Below are positions 8,265 through 16,181 of a stretch of DNA of 64,000 nucleotides, in pieces. A program made the position numbers and the translations under genes. Origin of the DNA: an uncultured Chitinophagaceae bacterium (GTDB lineage Bacteria; Bacteroidota; Bacteroidia; Chitinophagales; Chitinophagaceae); contig CALGAP010000007.1 of NCBI GenBank assembly GCA_937958995.1, forward strand, positions 1 through 64,000, in the 5' to 3' direction. The stretch's first letter is position 1. The number at the start of each line of letters is the position of its first letter. Under the pieces are notes generated by a model that worked only from the letters and a program-made list of their open reading frames with translations, had not been told where the DNA came from and did not search any database.

Positions 8265-9362
8265 GTGATAGGTTATCATTTTACCCGATTCGATCCCAAC
8301 CAGCAGGGCAAGAGCCGTTTTGAGCAATTGCTCGATGTGTTTATGCAGTTGCTCACTTATACCAACGGCGACGTAAGTGAGGCGCTCAACTGGATGAACC
8401 AACTGGATAAGGAATACCAGCTGACCGATGATGAGTATGGCATGGGCGATTTCATCGAAGACTTAAAAGACAAAGGATATATACAGGAGAATGTCGTAAG
8501 CGGACAAATCACCATCACTCCCAAAACGGAGCAGGGTATCCGCAAGCGTTCGCTCGAAGAAATATTCGGAAAGCTGAAAAAAACCAGGCAGGGCGATCAC
8601 CATACCTTCAAACCCGGGCAGGGCGATGAGATCAATCCCGAGACGCGCCCCTTCCAGTTTGGTGATACGCTGGAGCAGATTGATTTCACCACTTCTATAC
8701 GCAATGCGCAGATCAATCATGGCATAGAGAGTTTCAGTATGCAGGAAGACGATCTCGCTATCAGGGAGACCGACTTCAAATCGCAGACTTCCACCGTGCT
8801 TATGATTGATATTTCGCACAGCATGATCCTGTACGGCGAAGACCGCATTACGCCCGCGAAGAAAGTGGCGATGGCGCTGAGTGAACTGATCACTACAAAA
8901 TATCCCAAAGACACATTGGATATTGTGGTGTTTGGCAACGATGCCTGGCCGGTTGAGATAAAAGACCTCCCCTATTTGCAGGTGGGTCCCTATCATACCA
9001 ATACAGTGGCGGGTTTGGAAATGGCAATGGATATTCTGCGCCGCAGAAAAAATCCGAACAAGCAGATATTCATGATCACCGATGGAAAGCCAACCTGCCT
9101 GAAGATCGGTAAGCGATATTATAAGAACAGTTTTGGTCTCGACCGCAAGATCACCAACCGCTGCCTCAACCTGGCGGCGCAATGCAAGAAGATCAAAATT
9201 CCGATTACCACATTCATGATAGCCACCGACCCCTACCTGCAGCGATTTGTGCAGGAGTTTACTGAGACCAACAGCGGCAAAGCATTTTTTGCCTCGCTCG
9301 ACAGATTAGGAGCGTTTATTTTCCGCGACTTTGAGAGCGGAAAAAGGAAGACAGTGTATTGA
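8265..9362 (+). CDS. VWA-domain partner of a MoxR-type ATPase
   Basis: 365 residues. The N-terminal 170 residues are family specific and carry a conserved opening (FTRFDPNQQGKSRFEQLL). A von Willebrand A domain follows with an intact metal-ion site DISHS at residues 182-186, then a Thr in PYHTNT and MITDGKP. The start is GTG at 8265, which gives the expected N-terminus. The MoxR-like ATPase gene begins 34 bp downstream. Such pairs act as chaperone-like metal- or protein-remodelling modules (as in MoxR, CbbQO and magnesium chelatase). The client protein of this one is unknown. No membrane segment is visible, so it is likely cytoplasmic. Confidence 0.85.
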   Translation: MIGYHFTRFDPNQQGKSRFEQLLDVFMQLLTYTNGDVSEALNWMNQLDKEYQLTDDEYGMGDFIEDLKDKGYIQENVVSGQITITPKTEQGIRKRSLEEIFGKLKKTRQGDHHTFKPGQGDEINPETRPFQFGDTLEQIDFTTSIRNAQINHGIESFSMQEDDLAIRETDFKSQTSTVLMIDISHSMILYGEDRITPAKKVAMALSELITTKYPKDTLDIVVFGNDAWPVEIKDLPYLQVGPYHTNTVAGLEMAMDILRRRKNPNKQIFMITDGKPTCLKIGKRYYKNSFGLDRKITNRCLNLAAQCKKIKIPITTFMIATDPYLQRFVQEFTETNSGKAFFASLDRLGAFIFRDFESGKRKTVY

Positions 9363-9395
9363 TCACAGAGACAGAATAGAATAAAATAAATACTC

Positions 9396-10919
9396 ATGAC
9401 CATTACCCGTGCAAAGACATTAGGTGAGCTGAAAAAGAGCGGATATAAACCCAGGTCCGTAAAGGAAGAAATACGCAAGAACCTTATCTGCAAATTGCAG
9501 AAAAACGAAAATACTTTCAGAGGAATAATTGGTTATGAAGACACAGTGATTCCCGATGTGGAAAGGGCATTGCTGAGCAAACACAATATTCTTTTCCTCG
9601 GTCTGCGCGGCCAGGCCAAGACGCGTATGGCGCGACAGATGATCGAATTGCTCGATGAGTACATTCCCATAGTGGAGGGAAGTGAAATAAACGACGATCC
9701 GTTGAACCCTACCTCCCGCTACGCCAAAGACCTGATCGTGGAAAAAGGCGACTACACGCCTATTCAATGGCTGCACCGCAGCGAGCGGTATGGTGAGAAG
9801 CTGGCTACTCCCGACGTGAGCGTTGCCGACCTTATCGGTGATATCGATCCCATTAAGGCGGCCAATCTGCGGTTGAGTTTTGCTGATGAACGCGTGATTC
9901 ACTACGGCATCATACCGCGCAGCAACCGCGGCATTTTTGTGATCAACGAGATTCCCGACCTGCAGGCGCGCATACAGGTGGCGCTGTTTAATATCCTGGA
10001 GGAAGGAGATGTGCAGATACGCGGCTTCAAGCTGCGGATGCCGCTGGACATTTTGTTTGTATTTACCGCCAACCCCGAAGATTATACTAACCGTGGCTCG
10101 ATAGTCACACCGCTGAAAGACCGCATTGAAAGCCAGATACTCACCCATTATCCCAGGACTATCGAGACGGCGCTCACCATTACCGAGCAGGAAGCCGATG
10201 TGCCGGAAGAGCAAAAGGCCCGCGTGCGCATCAGCGATTTGCTGAAACGACTGATTGAGCAGATTTCGTTTGAAGCGCGCAACAGCGAGTTAGTGGATAA
10301 GAAAAGCGGCGTATCGGCGCGTTTGTCCATCTCTGCCTTCGAAAACGCAATCAGCTCGGCCGAACGGCGTGCCATTATCAACAAGGAAAAAGAAACCCAG
10401 GTCTGGATCAGCGATATGATCGGGGTGATACCTTCTATAACAGGCAAGATTGAACTGGTGTATGAAGGCGAACAGGAAGGTCCGTACCAGGTGGCAATGA
10501 ACCTGCTGGACAAAGCCATACGCTCGCAGTTTGTGAATTATTTCCCCAACCCGGATACACTCAAGAAGAAACGCGGCCAGCAACAGCCCGATGAAAATCC
10601 CTACCGCAGCATACAGGCCTGGTTTGACAAGGGCAACTCGCTGAACCTTTTCTTCCATACCAAAGACGATGAGAAGGTGCAGCAGTTGTACCGCGTAGAC
10701 GGACTACATGCCCTGGTGAAAAAATTTTTCAAACACGCCAATGAAAAAGAGGCAGCCCTGCTGATGGAATTTGTTTTGCACGGACTGGCAGCGTTCTCCT
10801 TTATCAGTAAGAAAATTCTGGAGAACAAGATTGAATTCAAAGACCTGATGGGCTCTATGATCAACCTCGGCAATACTTCGTACCAGGATGAAGAATTTGA
10901 CGGAGAAGATTTCAGTTAA
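9396..10919 (+). CDS. MoxR/magnesium-chelatase-like AAA+ ATPase
   Basis: 507 residues, AAA+ core at about 40-330. The P-loop reads GLRGQAKT (69-76), a change from GxxGxGKT that keeps the Lys-Thr pair. Walker B reads FVINEIP, with Asn where Asp is usual but the Glu kept. FTANPEDYTNRG is sensor 1 and PLKDRIESQ contains the probable arginine finger. A helical C-terminal part follows. It resembles ChlI-type subunits, but no chlorophyll or cobalamin genes are near. It forms an operon with the VWA gene and probably remodels a client together with it. The Asn in Walker B recurs in this subfamily as far as I recall, so it need not mean inactivity. Confidence 0.88.
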   Translation: MTITRAKTLGELKKSGYKPRSVKEEIRKNLICKLQKNENTFRGIIGYEDTVIPDVERALLSKHNILFLGLRGQAKTRMARQMIELLDEYIPIVEGSEINDDPLNPTSRYAKDLIVEKGDYTPIQWLHRSERYGEKLATPDVSVADLIGDIDPIKAANLRLSFADERVIHYGIIPRSNRGIFVINEIPDLQARIQVALFNILEEGDVQIRGFKLRMPLDILFVFTANPEDYTNRGSIVTPLKDRIESQILTHYPRTIETALTITEQEADVPEEQKARVRISDLLKRLIEQISFEARNSELVDKKSGVSARLSISAFENAISSAERRAIINKEKETQVWISDMIGVIPSITGKIELVYEGEQEGPYQVAMNLLDKAIRSQFVNYFPNPDTLKKKRGQQQPDENPYRSIQAWFDKGNSLNLFFHTKDDEKVQQLYRVDGLHALVKKFFKHANEKEAALLMEFVLHGLAAFSFISKKILENKIEFKDLMGSMINLGNTSYQDEEFDGEDFS

Positions 10920-10922
10920 TTA

Positions 10923-11038
10923 CCCCACGCGGGATCGTACACCTCAAATTAAATTGCAGGCGATAATCGCGTAAATGGGTATTTTTCAATCCTATATCTG
11001 GCATCGGGTATGGGTGAACGATACCTTTTGTCGTGGGG
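10923..11038 (+). other. Possible structured region closed by a 7-bp inverted repeat
   Basis: CCCCACG (10923-10929) and CGTGGGG (11032-11038) can pair across about 100 bases. Inside are two short hairpins (GCGATAATCGC; GGTAT and ATACC followed by TTTT). It may be the terminator region of the MoxR operon or a small RNA. Evidence is weak. Confidence 0.25.
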
Positions 11039-11119
11039 AAAATGAGATTATCATTTTTACACGGGAATCCTTTTTTACAAGTTTGTGCTAAGGCTGATTT
11101 TAATAAGAAAACTTCAGTT

Positions 11120-11127
11120 TATATTTG
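11120..11127 (+). promoter_or_regulatory. -7 box of a probable small transcript (TATATTTG)
   Basis: Perfect TAnnTTTG match inside the long intergenic stretch. With the terminator at 11352-11388 it defines a transcript of about 250 nt. Confidence 0.5.
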
Positions 11128-11231
11128 CCCACGCCCTTGTCAGAACCTCAATCAACCAAAAAATCCGCTAACGGCAGTTCATCGCCGGCTTATCATCCGA
11201 ATCCTGTCGGGACTAGCTACCATTTCAATCC

Positions 11232-11348
11232 ATGCGCTCCCGTTCCCTGCTGCTAAACAAAAGCACAGGAATGGAATACGTATATAAATTGATCACTACT
11301 GTGATTCGACTGGCTCTATTAGTTAGCAATGATGAAGTAGTGTTGTAA
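11232..11348 (+). CDS. Possible 38-residue (or 25-residue) small protein
   Basis: A short open frame with ATG at 11232 and a second in-frame ATG at 11271 (preceded by AGG five bases upstream, so perhaps the real start). The shorter form has a hydrophobic, slightly basic centre (KLITTVIRLALLV) and an acidic end (SNDEVVL). The stop codon lies three bases before a strong terminator stem, and a -7 box lies 105-112 bp upstream of the first ATG. No family is recognised. It could be a small membrane-active peptide, a leader peptide, or chance in an untranslated small RNA. Confidence 0.35.
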   Translation: MRSRSLLLNKSTGMEYVYKLITTVIRLALLVSNDEVVL

Positions 11349-11351
11349 CCT

Positions 11352-11388
11352 GAAGCCGCAAAATGAGTATTGCGGCTTCTCTTTTTTT
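11352..11388 (+). terminator. Strong intrinsic terminator of the small transcript
   Basis: Ten-bp perfect stem (GAAGCCGCAA with TTGCGGCTTC), eight-base loop and seven T. It lies far (430 bp) from the MoxR stop, which argues for its own transcript. Confidence 0.85.
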
Positions 11389-11440
11389 ACTTAGATTTGT
11401 CACTCATTCCATTACGGAATGACCCTATCTTCTCTCGTCG

Positions 11441-11480
11441 TAAGATCTAATATCTGCAAGATCCAAGATCAAGTATCAAA
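11441..11480. repeat. AAGATC-type word tract
   Basis: Variations of (C)AAGATC/AATATC follow each other (AAGATCTAATATCTGC, then AAGATCCAAGATCAAG). It is an intergenic short-word tract analogous to the CCGAAAC and TTCAAA tracts elsewhere in the window. Confidence 0.45.
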
Positions 11481-11509
11481 ACCTTTAAGGCCTGGGTGAA
11501 GCAAAGTAT

Positions 11510-11524
11510 AGACAATTGTTGTCT
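11510..11524. promoter_or_regulatory. Dyad AGACAA-TTG-TTGTCT upstream of the secreted dehydrogenase
   Basis: A six-base inverted repeat with a three-base centre, overlapping a near -7 box (TGTCTTTG, 11520-11527) and 44 bp before the ATG. Possible operator. Confidence 0.3.
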
Positions 11525-11567
11525 TTGTCTTTTCTTTTCAATTATCGTCACTTATCAAATCCCGCAT

Positions 11568-14500
11568 ATGAAACAGTACTACGCTTCCTCGTTGCGCATT
11601 ACAACTGTGTTATTATTATGCTCTTTACTCAGTCTCCTTTCGACTGATCTTATGGCTCAATCTTTGCCCGCCGGTTTCCAGGCCACGCGCATTGCGCAGA
11701 ACCTGAACCCGACGGACATGAAATTTTCGCCGGACGGCCAGTACCTGTTCATAACGGATAAGTCGGGGAAGCTGTTCCTATGCGAAAACGACGTATTCAA
11801 TCCTACCCCACTGATCAATTTTTCAGGCAATGTGGATCCGTACAATGAACGGGGTTTTAACCATATAGCTATTGACCCCGAATTTAACACCAACGGCTAT
11901 ATTTACGTGTACTACACACAGGCAGGTACGGCCCGCAACCGTATTGGCCGGTACACATTTAACCACGCGTCTAAGTCCATCGACCCGAGTTCGTTTTTCC
12001 TGCTAATGGAGCTCGAGCCGATGGTGGGCACCATCCATACGGGTGGCGCCATGAATTTTGGCCTGGATGGCAAATTGTACGTCACCACCGGCGAATCGAG
12101 CCAGCCTCCATATTCGCAGAGCTTCAGCAGCGTGCTGGGTAAGGTGCTGCGCATGAATAAAGACGGTAGCCTGCCGCCCGACAACCCGTACGCAACGGCA
12201 CTGACCGGTCTTCACCGTTATATCTATGCGATTGGCTTTCGCAACCCTTTTACTGCGGATATCCAACCCGGCACCGGCCGCTATTTTGTATGTGATGTGG
12301 GACAAAGCCTGTATGAAGAAATCAACGAGGTGCAGGCTGGCAAAAACTATGGCTGGGCGCTGATTGAAGGTCCCCGGCCTGCCAACGTGACGCCACCGGC
12401 CAACTACATGGATCCTGTTTTTTACTATCACCACGATTCTGGCTGCGCCATCATCGGAGGTGTGTTTTATAACCCGAACACTATTGCATTTCCGCCCGGT
12501 TACCTGGGGAAGTTCTTTTATGGCGATTATTGTAACCAGACCATCAAAGTGATGGACCCGGAAACCGGCGAAAGACTGGGCACTTTTGCCAGCAATGTGG
12601 GCCGCCCGGTAGCTTTTGCCATCAATCCCGCCACCGGTGCTTTCTACTACCTGGACCGCGGCGGTGTACCGCATGCGGGTTTGCCCGAAGATAATACCTC
12701 CACCGACGAAGGCGTGCTATGGAAAGTGGTATATACCGGTTCGCTGGCACCCACTATTGCCGTGCACCCCGAAGATATAGTGGTGAGCGTTGGAGGTACC
12801 GCCGACTTTAACGTGGTGGCCAACGGCCTTAACCTCACCTACCAATGGCAGCGCAACGGCGCCGATATTCCAGGCGCCAACGATGCGGTGCTGATCCTGA
12901 ACAATGTGCAGGAAAGTGATGATGGCGCGCAGTTCCGCTGCGTAGTCACCAACGAACATGGCAGTGTGACCAGTGATGCAGCTGTGCTGACCGTCACCAA
13001 TCGCCCGCCCCCAGTTCCGGTACTCACGCTGCCTGTAGAAGGAGCTACCTATATCGCGGGCACTACCCTTAGTTTCGCAGGCAGCGCCACCGATCCGGTG
13101 GACGGTCCCATACCAGTAGAAAAACTGACCTGGAAAATAGATTTTCATCACGATACGCATACTCACCCCGTGCTGGCCATCACTTCCGGCATTGCATCGG
13201 GAAGTGTGCCCATCAGCGCGGTGAATGAAGTGTCGGACAATGTATGGTACCGCATATACCTGACAGCGGAAAACAGCATCGGCATCAAGACCACCGTATA
13301 TCGTGATGTAATGCCGGAGAAGGTAACATTGACCCTGCAGGCACAACCCGGCATTGCCATCAACGTGGACGGGACTAACATGGTAGCGCCCGGTTCACTG
13401 TTGAGTGTAAAAGGCGTGATCCGTTCTCTCACCGCTCCGGCAACCTATATGGTCGATAATACTATGTGGGAATTTGTGCGCTGGGGCGATGGCACCACTG
13501 ATCCCCAGATTCAGTTTGCCACTCCTACGGCCGACAGTACCATCGTAGCTGTGTACAGGAAAAAGGCAGTCTGGAATGGCACTGGCCTGAACGGTGAGTA
13601 TTTCAACCTATCCGCGGCTCAGAACTTTGGAGGCACACCGGCGCTTACCCGCGTTGATCCTACTGTGAATTTCAACTGGGGTGGTGGTTCACCGGGCCCG
13701 GGCGTAAGGGCTGATGAATTTACTGTGCGCTGGACAGGTTTTGTGCAGCCACCCACATCGGGCTTGTACACCTTCTATGTGTACTGCAATGACGGCGCGC
13801 GTCTATGGGTAAACAATCAACAAGTGGTAAATGGCTGGTTGGGCCAGGGAACCTGGGAACACATAGGCAACATACTACTGGAAGCTGGCGTACAATACCC
13901 CATCAGGCTTGAATATTTCGACAGCTTCGCCGATGCATTTGTAGAGTTGCGCTGGAGTGGTCCGGATGTAGTAAAACAGATCATTCCTTCTAATTCCTTG
14001 TTTACCGCCCAAAGCGGGCCATTGCCGGTGAACTTCGTTAACTTCACCGTGAAACCTGCCGGCAATGCGTTGTTGTTGACCTGGGAAGTGGAAGACCTGG
14101 GCAATGTGAAGGATTATATTGTAGAAAAAAGAAAAGCAGGCTCGGGCAATTTCGAACCCATAGCGGTAGTTCCCGGCACCGGCGCTTCGAAATACACTTA
14201 TACCGACCGCGCCATTGCGAAGAACCAGGTTTATGAATACCGCATCAGGCAAACCGACCTGGACGGCCAGTTTAAGTATTCGAAAATTACCTCGGGCATA
14301 CTAAGCAGCTCTGTTGGATTTGACTTCATGATAGTACCCAACCCGGTAGAACTGGCGCAGCAGCAGGTGCAACTGGTATTCACAGAAGAGATCGGAAATG
14401 TATCGGTACAGGTGATAAATACCGCAGGTCAGGTTAAAATTGCCAGAACGCTGAGCGCGGTGAACGGTCAAACGCTCGATCTGCCGCTGGATGGATTGGC

Positions 14501-14570
14501 TGCAGGCACCTACTATGTGAAAGTGATCGGCAGCAAGAAGGTAATTACGAAGAAACTGCTGATAAAGTAA
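11568..14570 (+). CDS. Secreted PQQ-sugar-dehydrogenase-like / Ig / PA14 protein with T9SS sorting domain
   Basis: About 1000 residues starting at ATG 11568, which gives a clean signal peptide ending ..STDLMAQ; an upstream in-frame ATG at 11496 is unlikely. Domains in order: a six-blade glucose/sorbosone dehydrogenase-type propeller (about 35-410; GTIHTGGAMNFGLDGKLYV, FRNPF, NYGWALIEG), an Ig-like domain (about 415-500), a Big/cadherin-like region, a PA14 domain (GLNGEYFN to FVELRWSG) and a C-terminal Por domain (TYYVKVIGSKKVITKKLL) for type IX export. PA14 often binds carbohydrate, so a surface-attached sugar oxidase is plausible; bound PQQ is not proven. The SusCD pair lies convergent beyond a shared terminator. 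Confidence 0.88.
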   Translation: MKQYYASSLRITTVLLLCSLLSLLSTDLMAQSLPAGFQATRIAQNLNPTDMKFSPDGQYLFITDKSGKLFLCENDVFNPTPLINFSGNVDPYNERGFNHIAIDPEFNTNGYIYVYYTQAGTARNRIGRYTFNHASKSIDPSSFFLLMELEPMVGTIHTGGAMNFGLDGKLYVTTGESSQPPYSQSFSSVLGKVLRMNKDGSLPPDNPYATALTGLHRYIYAIGFRNPFTADIQPGTGRYFVCDVGQSLYEEINEVQAGKNYGWALIEGPRPANVTPPANYMDPVFYYHHDSGCAIIGGVFYNPNTIAFPPGYLGKFFYGDYCNQTIKVMDPETGERLGTFASNVGRPVAFAINPATGAFYYLDRGGVPHAGLPEDNTSTDEGVLWKVVYTGSLAPTIAVHPEDIVVSVGGTADFNVVANGLNLTYQWQRNGADIPGANDAVLILNNVQESDDGAQFRCVVTNEHGSVTSDAAVLTVTNRPPPVPVLTLPVEGATYIAGTTLSFAGSATDPVDGPIPVEKLTWKIDFHHDTHTHPVLAITSGIASGSVPISAVNEVSDNVWYRIYLTAENSIGIKTTVYRDVMPEKVTLTLQAQPGIAINVDGTNMVAPGSLLSVKGVIRSLTAPATYMVDNTMWEFVRWGDGTTDPQIQFATPTADSTIVAVYRKKAVWNGTGLNGEYFNLSAAQNFGGTPALTRVDPTVNFNWGGGSPGPGVRADEFTVRWTGFVQPPTSGLYTFYVYCNDGARLWVNNQQVVNGWLGQGTWEHIGNILLEAGVQYPIRLEYFDSFADAFVELRWSGPDVVKQIIPSNSLFTAQSGPLPVNFVNFTVKPAGNALLLTWEVEDLGNVKDYIVEKRKAGSGNFEPIAVVPGTGASKYTYTDRAIAKNQVYEYRIRQTDLDGQFKYSKITSGILSSSVGFDFMIVPNPVELAQQQVQLVFTEEIGNVSVQVINTAGQVKIARTLSAVNGQTLDLPLDGLAAGTYYVKVIGSKKVITKKLLIK

Positions 14571-14628
14571 GGGAGAGATGATTTCCCGGAGAACATCCGG
14601 GAGCGCATTGATGAAAAGATATCAGATA

Positions 14629-14662
14629 AAAAGAGGCTGTCTTAATTAAGACAGCCTCTTTT
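14629..14662. terminator. Bidirectional terminator between convergent units
   Basis: A 34-bp perfect palindrome (AAGAGGCTGTCTTAA and its complement with AA/TT ends) flanked by T- and A-rich sequence. It can end both the dehydrogenase and the SusCD transcripts. Confidence 0.85.
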
Positions 14663-14684
14663 CTTTTATAGTTGTGGTAAAACT

Positions 14685-16169
14685 TTAGAGCGGATTTTGC
14701 ACCACGTTCTTGTTGGCATTGATCTCATCCTGCGGAATCAGGAATTGCCATTGCTTATCGCCAGCGGGAATTTCCAGTACGCGGGCCAGTGTAGGATCGT
14801 GGTTAGCGCCGGTTCTGTCGAGCGGCAGGTTCAAACGCTTCAGGTCGTACCAGCGGAAACCTTCACCCCACAGTTCCACACGGCGTTGAATCATGATCTC
14901 TTCGATCAGGTCATCACCTGTGTTGGTAGAAAGCGTGTAGTCCGGGTCACGCTTGTTGGCCAGTTCAAACAGTACCTGTGCAGCTTCTGCATCCTGTCCT
15001 GCTCTTGCCAAGGCTTCGGCTTCGATCAGGTACATTTCAGCAGCGCGCATCAGCGGCACGTCGCCGATACTGATGTTGGGATCTGCGACGCGGAATTTCC
15101 TGTTCATATAAGGCTTCCTGGTAGAAGCGGTATGAGGCGGAATAGGAAAATCGGTGTTGGCACCGGTGGGATCCCACAATTGCTTGCGAATGTCGGTGTC
15201 AGTTATCTTGTCGTACAAAGCTGAATTAATAGCCTTTGGATTACCGCGGATATTGGTTGAGTTGAAGTTGCACGACATGTACGCAAAGAACGAATAGAAG
15301 TAGGTCTGCTGGTCAGCCTGCTGGTGAACTCCCCAGATCCATTCGGGATTGGTATAGTCGTTGAAACCTTCCATGTATTGCGCATTACTCATCAGCGAAT
15401 AACCCTGGCGTGCTTCGTTAGCCAGCTGCGCAGCCAGTGCCCAGTTTTGCTGTGTCAGCGCCACACGAGCCTTGATACCTTTGGCCACGTTTACGTTCAG
15501 GTGCGATTTATTGGCCCTGTCGTAACCAGTGAGCAGATCAATGGCCTCATCGAGATCTTTGTGAATTTGCGCGTATACTTCTGCAACAGTGGCACGCGGC
15601 TGGCCTTCGGTAGTGGTTGTAAGCATAAGGGGCACACCCGGGCCGTCGTTAGCGCCGCCGGCCACATAGCGTTCGCCAAACAATTGCACCAGGTTGAAAT
15701 GAGCCCATGCCCTGTAAGCATATGCCTGGCCCTTAATGGCTTTCTTGTCAGCTTCAGGACCTTCCGCATTGTCCACATTACCAATAATCATATTGGCGTT
15801 GGCAATAACGCGATAGAAAATGTAGTAGTTGAAATAAGGCACGCGGCTGTTTGCGTTGCGATGGCTCAGCCATTGGTATTCGCCCACGAACCAGCCATTG
15901 GCCCTGTCGGTCATCACCAGGTCTTCGCCCATCACATCCATGTAGATCATATTACCGCTGATACCGCCCTGGTCCTGGTTACCCAGGTATTGAACATACA
16001 ATGAGCGGTGAATACCGTTGATAGCGCCCCAGGCATTGATGGTAGTGCCAAACACTTCATCTGAAGCTACCTGGTCGGTAGGAAAGGTCTCGAGGTAGTC
16101 TTTTTTGCAACTACTCACCGACAAGCCGAGCAGAGATACGAGAAATATATTAGCAAAAATCTTTTTCAT
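14685..16169 (-). CDS. SusD/RagB-family outer-membrane lipoprotein
   Basis: 494 residues. The lipoprotein signal ends in LSVSSC, with Cys21 followed by KKDYLE. The N-terminal TPR-rich SusD fold (AYRAWAHFNLVQLFGERY) and the RagB/SusD C-terminal signature (MRAAEMYLIEAEALARAG, then RRVELWGEGFRWYDLKR) are clear. It is the lid of a SusC/D nutrient importer that binds a glycan, peptide or other oligomer at the surface. It starts 12 bp after the SusC gene, in the same operon. There are no glycoside hydrolases, sigma or anti-sigma genes next to it, so the substrate cannot be assigned. Confidence 0.95.
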   Translation of the reverse strand: MKKIFANIFLVSLLGLSVSSCKKDYLETFPTDQVASDEVFGTTINAWGAINGIHRSLYVQYLGNQDQGGISGNMIYMDVMGEDLVMTDRANGWFVGEYQWLSHRNANSRVPYFNYYIFYRVIANANMIIGNVDNAEGPEADKKAIKGQAYAYRAWAHFNLVQLFGERYVAGGANDGPGVPLMLTTTTEGQPRATVAEVYAQIHKDLDEAIDLLTGYDRANKSHLNVNVAKGIKARVALTQQNWALAAQLANEARQGYSLMSNAQYMEGFNDYTNPEWIWGVHQQADQQTYFYSFFAYMSCNFNSTNIRGNPKAINSALYDKITDTDIRKQLWDPTGANTDFPIPPHTASTRKPYMNRKFRVADPNISIGDVPLMRAAEMYLIEAEALARAGQDAEAAQVLFELANKRDPDYTLSTNTGDDLIEEIMIQRRVELWGEGFRWYDLKRLNLPLDRTGANHDPTLARVLEIPAGDKQWQFLIPQDEINANKNVVQNPL

Positions 16170-16181
16170 GCTTGTTGATTT

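Noticed and set aside
11033..11287. 84-codon frame in the 10.9-11.6 kb gap
   Set aside because: Crosses the predicted promoter of the small transcript, has no plausible protein features and overlaps a better-supported short ORF in another frame.
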